In this document: positions 24,301 to 36,700 of the stretch, piece by piece
Layout of the letters: each line of letters starts with the position of its first letter
How positions within the stretch are numbered: the first letter of the stretch is position 1
Assembly (NCBI GenBank): GCA_017979445.1
Contig: CM030711.1
Coordinates: 45,059,560 to 45,123,559 of the forward strand
DNA length: 64,000 bases
Direction: 5' to 3'
From: Akebia trifoliata
Lineage: Eukaryota; Streptophyta; Magnoliopsida; Ranunculales; Lardizabalaceae
Made by a program: the position numbers and the translations under genes
The notes under the pieces: model-generated
What the model was told of the DNA's origin: nothing
The model's input: only the letters and a program-made list of their open reading frames with translations
The model's database searches: none

Positions 24301-24494
24301 TTTTTTTCCCCATAAAAAAGATTTGGCTATCAGGTTTAGAGAGATTTTTCCCCCGTTGTTTGTCTTCGTCGAAACATCTACTTCGAGAGAGAGAGACAGA
24401 CAGATTAAATCTTACATTCTCTCGATCTTCGATTACTGGTTCAATTTTTAAGGGTTTTTCTTCCTCCATTTTCGAGAATCCATTCTTCGTTTGG

Positions 24495-24759
24495 ATGAAT
24501 CAGAGACAGTAATGTTGATGTTGGAGTTGAATTCTGCGTGGATTCGATATGTTAACGAGGTGGCATCGAAAGAATGCTAATACCGAAGAACCGAAGCTTC
24601 GATCTTGATCCTTACAAGGAGAGTATCAAAGGCACAGATCGATGGATGTCGATTCGTCCATGGTGTTGGAGAACAATCACGATCTGGTACAGAATTACGA
24701 CTCTTCAGCGGAACCTTCGATCTCGCCTCGAGATTCGCAAGAAGAACATCTTGATGTAA
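24495..24759 (+). promoter_or_regulatory. Upstream AUGs and uORFs before the BSL start
   Basis: Three AUGs precede the main start at 24642. One at 24495 encodes 5 codons and stops at 24510-24512. One at 24512 overlaps that stop and encodes 22 codons, ending at 24580. One at 24574 overlaps the second and runs out of frame through the main AUG to 24759 (61 codons). If this stretch is in the mature leader, the last one would have to be bypassed to translate BSL. I cannot exclude that part of it is a leader intron or lies upstream of the transcription start. Confidence 0.5.
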
Positions 24760-27700
24760 CCAACCAATCGGTCCCTACAACACCATCTCAACCACAGCAA
24801 TCCCAAGCGCAACAAGGTACTGTCGCTGGACCAAAACCAGCTCCGACTTACACGGTTGTTAGCACAGTTATAGAGAAGAAGGAGGACGGACCAGGGTGTA
24901 GGTGCGGCCATACTTTGACCGCAGTTGCTGCAGTTGGGGAGGAGGGTACGCCAGGGTACATAGGGCCTAGGCTTATTTTGTTTGGTGGTGCAACTGCTCT
25001 TGAGGGAAATTCTGCAGTTGCTTCGGGTCCTCCTTCTCCTGCTGGAAGCGCCGGCATTCGTAAGTTTTTCGATCCTTTTAATCGTGATCATAGGTTTCAC
25101 ATTTTGGGGTTTTCTCCTGTTTTTGTTTCTTAATATAATAAAGCATAGTAACCTAGTTTGGATTCAGCAATATTTGGTGAATCTGGAAAAGTTGTGGAAT
25201 TTTTTTTGGGGATTTTACGAATTCAACCTCATAAAAAGACCTATTTTGTTATTGAGATTTTAAGATTGAAGAAAATAAAATCTTGAGATCGAAGGGTGTG
25301 GATGGGAGGGGAAAGATTAATTGAAAAATCACCAATTACTCCGTTGATTTTCCGATTTAGTTGGTTGGTCCTTTTTGGAGATTTATTCAGAATTTTTAGA
25401 AAATTCGCCTTATTTTGTGACATTGATTTAAAGAACCCAAATTTCGTTTGAGTCTGAAATAATTCATTTTTCACTGATACTAAACATGTCTTGGCCTACT
25501 CAGAGGCACTTCCTTTGTTGTTGTTGTTTTTTAAATTTGTTTGTTTTCATGAATATCAAAATTTCATAGAAGCAAATAAAGATTATATGGAAGAAAGTAC
25601 CGCACAAAGGTGGATTGTTAGAATCAATTCAGGATGTGAACCATTCAGACAATAGTCAAATCTTTACTTATCAATGACCTCCTTTAGGTGGAATGCTCAA
25701 ATGGAGGTTGAGGAGACCTACCAGAGAGAAGCACCCAAAAGCAACCACAAACATACCAAAAACTGCCCCCAAAATGGGGAGATATAATTACCTACTTCCT
25801 ACTCCCTCACTCTTAAACCATCAAGGGTACCCCCCTAAAATCTGTTTGAAGTCCTCTCACATTTTGGATCAACGAAACAAATATGCTTTGATGTTCAAAA
25901 TCAAACCATCCTCCTCCTTTTCCTTTGATTTTCTTTTCACTTGCAAGACGACAAGCGATTTCATGAAAGGAATAGTGAAAGAAAGGAAGAACAACAAGAG
26001 GCAAAAAAATTATCGTGAAAGTGTTCCTTTTAATTTAGGATGTGTAACACTTACAATTATTGAATTGCAGGACTAGCCGGTGCCACTGCCGATGTCCACT
26101 GCTATGATGTGCTGTCAAATAAATGGTCTAGGTAATCTTCAGAACAAGAACCATTAATCTTATTGGGTCACAAGGGAAATCAAGTCTATGCCTTCATAGA
26201 TTCCCCTCTTAAAATGATTGTAATATCGTCATATGCCTTTTGATGAAACTTTTCGCAGGCTTATTCCATTGGGAGAGCAACCCTCACCAAGGGCAGCACA
26301 CGTTGCAACTGCCGTGGGTACCATGGTGGTTATTCAGGTAATTATGTAACTGAACAGCTAATATACCCAAATTGGTTACCTATTACTGTACAACTCGTCA
26401 TTTGACGTAATAAATTTGGCTTCACTCTTTTTATTCAACTCAGGGTGGAATTGGTCCAACCGGTTTGTCTGCAGAGGATCTTCATGTTCTTGATCTCACA
26501 CAACGACCACGATGGCATAGGTTAGACTTCTAGTCAACGGTGAAGCTTGCATGTTTCTTGAAGTACCAGTGTTGTTATATGTTTAAAAGAGATCCTCATT
26601 TTTTTGCAGAGTGGTTGTCCAAGGCCCTGGCCCGGGCCCCCGTTACGGACATGTTATGGCTCTTGTTGGGCAGAGATTTCTTTTATCAATAGGTGGAAAT
26701 GATGGTATGATCTCAAGAGTTGGGACCTATATTCCCTTGTGTATTTAAAATGGTTGTTGTATTTTGAGGTCCTTTAGAAATGAGATTTGATGAAATTTGG
26801 TGTATGTGTTTTCCAGGGAAGCGACCTTTAGCTGATGTTTGGGCTCTAGACACAGCTGCCAAGCCATATGAATGGCGGAAATTGGAGCCAGAAGGTGAAA
26901 GCCCACCGCCATGCATGTAGGTGTCCTACCTCATCCTCTCACATTCCATAAGTATGCGATATAATCCATTATGCTAATGGTTTGTCATACATCATATGTA
27001 TGTGCACCCCCATGTTCGTAGATATGCTGAGTTTAATGGTGATCAAATCTTGCTAGAAATATGTAGATTTGGTGTTCCTGTTGTTCAATTTGATGTTGAA
27101 TCATCTGTTTTCCTTGATTTATTGGGCACTGTGAATCAAAGAAAAATCATTTTGGTATTTTGGAGCTGTTTTGTACTTTTGTGGATGTCCTCATGTTATA
27201 TCATCCCTGCAGATTTTGGCGAAGTTATTGTTTTTTTTACCATTTAGTTATATGTACTCTTTTGGCATGATTTGAATATAACATGATAAGGATTTTTTGA
27301 ATTTCCTCTACATCCTGTTAATAGAAAAAGAAGTTGTTTCAGGGACGCATATTGCACAAATTGGCATAAAAAGCACTGCATTGTGGATTTTGTATCCTTA
27401 TCCCTATTCCATCTTTGTGAAACAAGCATGGACTGTGTGTCTTTTGTCTTATGTTGATGAGCAACTACTTCCTCTACAACAACCAAGCACGCCCTTTAGG
27501 TTGTTCTGTAATCTTAATCAAACCAACAATTCTTTGGTATTGTGATGTAATTGTTGAGTTCCTGTGCTCTTTGTTTTTACAATTATTTGGAAATGATGTG
27601 CCTATGTCTGTTAGTTACATTTACATAATATTACAAATATGCATATTGTACTTTTACTTATTCTCCAATTCCTTTGGAATCTGATCCAATGGAGCATTGG

Positions 27701-30700
27701 AGTTTATGTTTGAGGAAGTTTAAGGATGAGAAAACATTTGGAAGATGGATTAGCGTTCTAAATGGAAAATTTGGATAATGTTTGAGTAGTTAATCCATCT
27801 AGTTAAGAAATGCTTGTAATATCCTTGCATAAGGTTTATTTAGTTATATTTTCATCTAATGTTTTTAGATGGATGTATGAGAAGACTAGGAAACAAAAAA
27901 TATTAAATGAGCACATCAAGGAATCTAAGAGTAGTATCAATAGGGCATAAAGTGTAGGAAAGTTGTTTGAGATGGTTTATTCAAGTAAAGGGAAGACACA
28001 TTGCAGCACTAATATGAAGGAGTTCTACGGCGGAAAGATAGAGATTGAAGGCTATAAAGGGATGGCAGGATAACTGAACAGGATGTAGATTGAGGTAGAG
28101 AGAAAAGATTTGTGGACATACTTTAATAAAAGATGTGGCTCTAGATAGTTTGAATGGTGGAATAGGGTTGGAGTGGCCAACCCAAAACTTTGATGATGAC
28201 AGCAATTTTGACGTATTCTATAAAAAAAACTATTTGGACTGTGGCATCCACCCAATTGTTAGACTTTGTTGTTAAAATCAAACAAAATGGTGCATTTGTT
28301 GAGCTATAACTTATTTCATACACTTAGGTCTTTGAGTTGCTCTTAAATATTGATGAAGACAATTTTGATAGTAGGTGAAAGTAAAGCAACTTTGGAAATT
28401 CAGTTGTGGCCTTTGTCCAAGGAAGAATTAATAGTCTTCTTTGGTGGAAGTTATCAAGATCGTCTTGGAATCAACCTTTGGGAAAGAAAAGAACAGAAAA
28501 ATGTTGGTTGTATATATTCTTTGAAAATTGAATAAGTTCATATGCTATGCGATGGGAAAAGAAACCGACTGAGAACATACAATAATGGCCTTTGACTACT
28601 GTAAAGAAGAGTTTGGTGTTGTCTTCATTAATATAGGTGATCAAGTGTTCCTTGAATGCCTCATGCATAATGGAGATGCCTTTTTTATTGTGGATCTTGG
28701 AGAAAGCAAGTTAAAAGTCAAAGTTTTGGTCTTTTGACATCTTCATTAGTTGCGTGGAGGTATTGTAATCCGTAGCATGTTTATTAAGATTTATGCCATT
28801 TAGTATCGAAATGTTGGTAATTTATTTACATCAAACAAAAATATAAGGTGCTGCTTGCTAGCCATGTATTAATTTATCCTCTATAGTTTTTCTTTACTCT
28901 TGAGAATGTTGTGAATAAAATGGTGTTTGAATGAGTTAAGTTGATTACGGAGTTATTCTTGATTTCTATTGACCTTGTAGTTTGTTATGCAAATATCGTC
29001 AAGGTTGAAAGTTTTCTTTTTTGTGTACTTATCCTTGATATTCTTGAGTAGGTATGCGACTGCAAGTGCAAGGTCTGACGGACTTCTTTTGCTTTGTGGA
29101 GGGAGGGATGCAAACAGTGTGGTAAGTTGAAATGTTTACTTGATCAATGTGTACTATTAGTGAATACCTGGGAAAAATAAATTGTTTTTTTTTTTGATAA
29201 ATTCTTTTTAACCCTAGCTTAACAAGTGCATTGATCTTAAGGTAGAGGAGTGTATTGATCTCTTTAGGGATTAGAAGAGATGTTTCTGCCTAAAGTTGGG
29301 AATGATTGTTGTCTATTGTATTGGGATCTCAAGGAAATACTTTTGTTTTGTTTATTTTATGAGGTGTTGGAAGAATCTGGTCTCCCCAGAGTTGGAGCTT
29401 TACCTTCACTTTTGGACAAGATCTTAACTGTTGCTTAGCTAATTCATACAAGACTCTTCACTTTTGAATTTTTATATAATTCACAAGGATAGGAAAAATT
29501 GGAGTGCTTACTGCTAATGAGTGTATGGACTCAAAAATTTAGACTTGTATTTCTGGTGTCTTATGCATGATCAATATGGACAAGGCTTTTGGCCACATGA
29601 GCGGGTTCTTCCTTGGTTCTCAGTTGAGAAAAATGAGTTTTGGTTCAAGATGGTGAAAATGGAATGAGGTTTGTATATTTACTTGCTCATTTCAGTGTTC
29701 AAGCTCTCATTTAGATGGTGATATGCAAAGTGGGTGATCAGGTGGGTGGGTGGGACTTGTTAGGGTTTAGAGGACGAATTGGCTCCTTCCATTATTTAGC
29801 CACATACTTAGATATTCTTTCTTTCCTTTTTTCTTCTAAAAAGATATTAGATAACAATGATATTTCTTGGAATCTTGGTATTAGAAAATACCTCAGGGTG
29901 TGTTTGGAAGCGGGAGTTAATCGGAGTTGGAGTTGGAATCGACGGAGTTAGTTATAACTCCTCAAATAAACTCTAATGCTTGGTTTATCTAGGAATTCAG
30001 CCTAGGAGTAGTAAAAAAAAAAAAACTTCAACCCTTGTATTTTGCTAAGATCGACTATGACTCAACCGAGTCAATTTGGTTTTATATATATTTTTATTAT
30101 AAATAATTGAATGCGATTATTAATATAAATATTTATTATATTAAATAAATGTGATTTTGTGATTAAATATTTTCTTATCACTTTATTTCATTATAAATTA
30201 TAACTATTTAAATATAGAATACATTTAATAAGCAATGAAAGTGAGTTAAACGATTAATATACAGTATGACTGAGCGAGTCAATTCAGTTTTTTGGATGAA
30301 ATAATATGTTTAGATTTAGATTAAGTCTAGCCTTACTAACTTAACAAGATTTCCAATCTTACTAAAGATTGTTGAGATCACTTTATAGCATCGAAAAACA
30401 TGATCTGATGCCACACGGATGTAGAGGACAAAATTCTATAAATTTTGAAGAAAAAAAACTTATAAAAAGATATTTTCCACCATTACTTTTAATTTTAAAT
30501 TTAAGAGTTTAGTAGCCGTCCTTTTTCAAAGCAATATATCATTCGGATATAGGGATGGATCCGTATCTGACCCGCATCTGACTCAGATTAAGTGACATCA
30601 ACCCATATCCAATCTATATTTTTCTTCGGATCTACCTCCAAGAGTGCAAACTCTCTAAATTTAGATCACTCGAATTTCAGAAAAAATTCGACCCCTTTTA

Positions 30701-33700
30701 TAACCTATTCTAATCACCTTATTATTTTTTTTTTAAATAATAATTATTTAAATAGGAATCTAGATTATGAATAATGTAAAGTGGGTTGAATGATTTATAT
30801 TAGAGCAGTCAATGGGTCGGGTTTTGGCCCTATCCATCCCAGCTTGCTATTGGTTTGGGTTCAGTTATTAAGTCCATTTAGCTATCGGGTCAAACCAGTT
30901 TAAGCCTTTTAATAATAGGTTTGGATTTGGGTTTTGAATGTAGGCCGATGGGTGGCTCGACCCACTATACCATATTAAATACAATATATAAATTAATAAT
31001 GATCCCCTTACCTTCGTAATGTCTTTGAATGGGTTTGGCCCGACTTGCAAATGGCCCGAATGTTGGTGGAAGTGGACATCAATGGATTGGATCAGACCCG
31101 AAACCCGATCCTTCCAATCCGATAACTTCGGGTCTGGATCGATGTTTTGGATTCTGATAAGGATCTGACCTAATAAGGTTTTGATCCGATAGCTTATTGG
31201 ATAGGATCTGGATCAACCATGTCTTGATCTGATAAGGGACCCCATCTGATAACATGTTAGAAAGTATATAAATTATATTATATATTTATTGTGATGTGTG
31301 AAGTTGATTTAGATTTTGTATAAAAAATCGAATTTGGCCCAATCCAATCCTAATTGGATCGATACCAAATCAACCTTGATCCAATCCGGACTTGATCCAT
31401 TGGCAACCCTAGTGGACCAGGCTTGGCCGAAGGTGGTTTTATTTGGCCCGGGTCGATATTTAGATGGGTTGCGTTAGGGCCTGTTTTTTTAGCCTAAAAG
31501 GCCCAGCCCATTTAAAGCCCGACCCAACCTGGTCCATTGATAGCCCTAATTTATATACTAGATGACTCAGGTGAGTCAACTCGATTTTTGGGATTAAATA
31601 TTTTTTCTTGGTGTTGTAAATCCCACCCACATAGGTGGGAGTTGTAACTCCAACTCCCATTTCCAAACATGCCCTTAATGATTGAGAATTTTATTTGCTG
31701 GCCACTCCTTTGGATAGGATTGGTAGCGGGTTAGTTGATCCTTCACAAAAAAGTGATGTGTTATTGTGGGAAAGTGCAGTTCTAATGGGGTATTTTTCGT
31801 AAAATTTTTTTACAATCACCTCACTTGTTTGAAAGGGGGAGCTTTTCTCACGTAGAATGGTTTGGAACTCAACTATTCTTCTTCAGGTGAATTTTTTGTC
31901 TGTCTGTGTGGACTGCCATCTTGGATAAAATTCTAGTCGTGGATCATGTCATTTATCCCCAAGGAGGAGATCCTTTCCGAAGAATTATGGGCATTGTTCT
32001 TCGACCTTTTTGGGGTTACATTGGGCCTTCCGAAGAAGACTACTTGATTTATTTGAGTACGAGATGGCCTCACAAAAACAGCGTACAAGGATTAGTTCCT
32101 CCCTTTACAAACCAAATCCCATGAAAAAATTCTCCCATTCCTTTCCTTCCATAAACCCCAACACAGGTATCAGGGTGAAATGCTGATTTTATCCCAGATT
32201 GGTGGTATTACCACTAATAAATTGTACTTTTAATGGGAAGGAGGTGGCACAAATAAAGATCCCCACTCACAAGCATCTTCTTTCCTGGTATTAAGTGTTA
32301 ACACTTGCAATATATTTGATTACTAGTATAAATATTTAAAAAATTGCCAGTGTTTGATTCATCATTTGCTGACAAAAATGTGATTTTCCTGCAATCGCAG
32401 TAACCTCTGTGCGATGAGAATTTGAGGCTTTCTCATCATCTGTTACTGAATTTGATTTTCCATGTACCGTCAAAATGCTGGAAAATGATTTTTCTCACAT
32501 ATTTTTGCGACATTCAATCACACCCTTATTTACTTTAATATTTGTAATTTTCTTAGGAAACAAAGTTTACACAACTTTATTTGCTTTAACCATGATAACT
32601 TTCTTAGGATCCAAAGCTTGAACCAATATTTGTGGCTAATGAACATTATTGAGGGATTGCTGCAGTTATCTATTATTATTATTATTTTTTTGATAAGTAA
32701 AATTTTATTGAAAGAGGCCAAGGAGTCCTCAAAGAAAGATACAGATTAGAATCACTCCCTAATTACATTTTCCCATCTAAACATAAAATGTTCAAAAAGC
32801 AGCCCCCTATCATTTATTTACGATACATGATATCTATTCAACAAGTGATAATCAAAGTTGCACTAAAGTTTTACCTCATATACTGGTTTTATTAGAGCTC
32901 TGTTATGGCGACCAAAAATCACATAACCTTTTTAAATTCTACACTTGTTCTTCTTGTAGCCATTGGCAAGTGCATATGGTCTTGCAAAACATAGGGATGG
33001 ACGTTGGGAATGGGCAATTGCTCCTGGTGTCTCTCCATCTTCTAGATATCAACATGCAGCAGTAGGATTCTCTCTTCCTTATTCTTTTCGTTTGTATTCT
33101 TGATTTCTGGATATTATTGTATGTTATCTTTCTTTCTATATATTTTTGGAATTATCAATCACGCACACATCTTGCTTTTTCCAGGTTTTTGTTAATGCAC
33201 GCCTCCATGTGTCTGGAGGGGCCCTCGGTGGTGGTCGAATGGTAGAAGACTCATCAAGTGTTGCAGGTACTTTATTCTTGTCTAGATAGATTTGAGATAA
33301 TGGGTTGTTTGCGTAAAACTGTGGTCCTTTGAGTAAACTGTGCATGGGAGCTTTAGAACCTTTATGCTAAGTGCCGTTATGACTTACGAGAATCATAGGT
33401 AGAAGAAATGTTCAGTTTGGTGTGGCCAACAGATGCATCTGTCATCTTGGGAACATTCCCTTGTTGTGGGTTCTAACCTTATACGGTTATGCCACATTTG
33501 AACATCACATGCAATTAATCTGTGAGTGCTCATATAACAAATCTGGGATCAAAACCCTGCCTTCGTCCTTAAACCCATCAAAAAAATAAAAAATAAAAGA
33601 ATAAGGTGCAGTTATAAAATATTCTGTACCATGAAGAGATGAATTCTTTTGTAATTGTTAATTGTTTTTCATAGAGATTCTTACATAACAACATGTTATA

Positions 33701-36700
33701 TATATGAACTGTGAAAAAAATGTTAGTCTTATGCTGTAGCATTTAGAGGTGATAGTTGCTGAACCCTTTCTTAAGTACTGTTCTATCCCGTGTATCCTTG
33801 CACCCTTCTACTAATAATTGAGTAAATCTTGTGTACATCCATATTATTTTTAGAATAGCTTGACCAACCCTTTTGGATGATCTTGCATACGAGCTAAACC
33901 TGAATGTGTGTTTTTTGAGAGAGAGCGAGGGAGTTTTTTTAATCTATCAAAAGAAAAAAAACCTGTTTGAGTCCTGGGTGGGGATTTCAACGTCACCAGA
34001 TTTACTCATGAGAAGAATAGGGGTTCGAACATATCTAAGGGGATGAAAAACTTTAATGATTTTATAGGTAGACACTGTTTAATGGATTTTCCTCTCCTGG
34101 GCAGACGATTCACCTGGTCCAACAACCAAGGCAATTCTAGGATGTCCAGAATAGATAGGTTTCTGGTTGATAATGCTTGGGAGGAAAATTTTCAAAATGT
34201 GATTCATTCGGCAAGTCCTAGCCCAGTCTCTGACCACACTCCCATCTTGTTGGAAGCAGGGCACCCTAGACAACACCCTCTTCCTTTTAGATTCGAAAAT
34301 ATGTGGCTGGTTCAACCTAATTTTTTAGATCTTGTTAGAAGTTGGTGGAATGAGTGTCCGGCCACAGGAAACCCGGGATGTGTGTTCAAGAAGAAGCTCA
34401 AATTCTTGAAGGACAAGTTGAAGGTGTGGAACAAAGAGGTCTTGGGGAGAATTGAAGTGAAAAAAAAGAAGATTTTGTCAGACATTGAAATTTGGGACAA
34501 AAAGGAAGAGGAAAGCAATTTGAATGTGGATGAAAGAAGTAAAAGAACGGAGTTGAAGTTGGAATTCCAAAGAGTGGCGCTTATGGAGGAAATAAGTTGG
34601 AAACAAAAGTCGAGGGTCAAATGGTTGAAAGAAGGGGATAATAACACTAAATTTTTTCACAAAGTTGCCAACTTCCATAGAAGAAGTAATCAGATTGATA
34701 AACTCCTCATCAATGATACCATGGTGACAGGAGAAGAGGAAATTAGGGAAGGGGTGGTGAGATTCTATAAAGATCTGTACAAGGAAAAAGAACCTTTGAG
34801 ACCGAGGCCGGATAATCTAGACTTTAACTCTTTGAATCAGGCGGATAGGGAGTGGTTGGAAAGACAAATAGGGGAGGAAGAGGTTAGATCAGTCATTTTT
34901 TCGATGAGTGGGGATAAGGCCCCGGGTCCGGATGGATTTAATATGGAGTTCTTCAAACATTGTTGGGATATCGTTTCGAGAGATTTTATGGAGGTTATCA
35001 GGGAACTTCAAGATAAGAAGTGCTTGGATTACAGCCTTAATAGTACTTTCGTGGCTCTGATCCCTAAAAGAGCTGGGGCGGATAAGCTAGGAGATTTTAG
35101 ACCAATTAGTCTGGTGGGTTCGGTGTATAAGATCATATCCAAAGTGCTAGCGTCGCAATTGAAAAGTGTTCTCCCTAATCTTATTGGGGACGAGCAAGGG
35201 GCTTTTATCAAGGGTAGACAGATCTTGGATGGCGTTTTGATGGCTAATGAGTGTCTTGATTCTAGGATCAAAAACAAGGATAAGGGGTTAATAGGAAAAA
35301 TTGATTTACAAAAGGCTTATGACCATGTGAGCTGGGAGTTTTTGGAGTATATGATGAGGAGGTTGGGTTTTGGTTCGCGATGGATAAGTTGGATAATGAA
35401 ATGTGTTACGACGGTATCTTACTCGATTCTTGTCAATGGGAGTCCAGCCGGTTTTTTTAGAGGGTCGAGAGGTTTGAGGCAAGGGGACCCTTTATCTCCA
35501 TTTTTGTTTTTGATTGTAGCTGAAGCCTTGGGGAGATTGTTTAGAAGAGCGGTTAACTTAGGTAAGCTTTCGGGTTTTAGGATTAATGACGGCCCTTTAA
35601 TTTCTCACCTTCAATTTGCGGATGACACCTTAACTTTTTTGGAGGATTCAAGGGATCAAGTGAGGGTGCTCCGAGTGTTATTGTGTTGCTTCGAGGCTAT
35701 GTCAGGTTTACATTCTAACCTGCAGAAAAGCAAACTTTTTGGGGTAGGAGAAGTTAATGATATTCATTTGATGGCTTCAACTTTGGGTTGTGGGTATGAT
35801 ACTTTGCCCACTTCCTATTTGGGCTTACCGCTGGGAGCACCCTACAATAGTATCAAAATTTGGAATGGTGTGATTGAAAGATTGGAAAAAAGGTTGAGTA
35901 CGTGGAAGGCTAATTATCTTTCGAAAGGAGGGAAAGTGACTTTGATCAAAAGTACCTTAACGAGCATTCCGGTCTTCTTTCTCTCTCTTTTCACGCTTCC
36001 GAGGTCCGTTGAAATTAGATTGGAAAGGCTTATGAAGAACTTTTTGTGGAATGACAAGAGTGGTAGGAAGAAGTATCATTTGGTTAGATGGAAGGTGATT
36101 TGCATGCCCAAGACGAATGGAGGACTAGGCATTAGGGGTCTTAGATTAGCTAATAGAGCGCTTCTAGGAAAGTGGCTTTGGAGGTTTGGCGAGGAGAGGG
36201 GTAGTTTGTGGAGGAAGGTTATTATGGCTAAATATGGGGAGAGGAGTCTAGGTTGGTATAGTAATGAGTCTAAAACCTCGTATGGGTGTAGCCTATGGAA
36301 AGGAATTTTGAAAGTTAGCAAGGATTTTGAGCAAGGGATTAGATTCAAAGCAGGTGTGGGGGACAGAATTAGATTTTGGGAAGATTGTTGGTGCGGACCT
36401 TCGTCGCTAGCGTCTCAATTTCCATCATTATACGTCTGTTCTGTTAAGAAGAATCATTCAATCCAGCAATGTTTGATTCACAACGAGTCCGATCCTACTT
36501 GGGATTTGGGGTTCAGGAGAAATTTTAATGATTGGGAGCTAACCGAGGTTACATCTTTCCTCGATCTCTTGCATATGCTTCATCGCAACGTAAGTGAACA
36601 GGATAGGTGGGAATGGATTAGAGCGAAGGATTCGAGATTCTCTGTTAGATCCTTCCATAAATGGCTCACTCCTAGTGCTGAGCGTACCATCTTGGCTTCC

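Larger units (their letters stand above)
29893..31677. mobile_element. Outer TIR element of a three-level nest, BSL intron 7
   Basis: The left end AGGGTGTGTTTGGAAGCGGG and the right end (reverse complement AGGGCATGTTTGGAAATGGG) are inverted. Both are followed by GGAGTTGGAGTT-type repeats. Span about 1.78 kb, but about 0.75 kb of that is a later hAT insertion (30801-31548). No transposase frame is seen, so it is non-autonomous. No convincing target duplication was found. Confidence 0.7.

Noticed and set aside
24035..24512. 76- and 105-codon plus-strand frames upstream of BSL
   Set aside because: Overlapping frames without domain features, lying in the likely promoter and leader of BSL.
24705..25100. 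131-codon minus-strand frame opposite BSL exon 1
   Set aside because: It is the antisense shadow of a coding exon, with Arg/Cys-rich composition and no domain; the plus-strand exon has clear homology and phase-matched splicing.
25693..26076. 127-codon plus-strand frame in BSL intron 1
   Set aside because: It runs into the acceptor of exon 2 in a different frame and has no recognisable domain.
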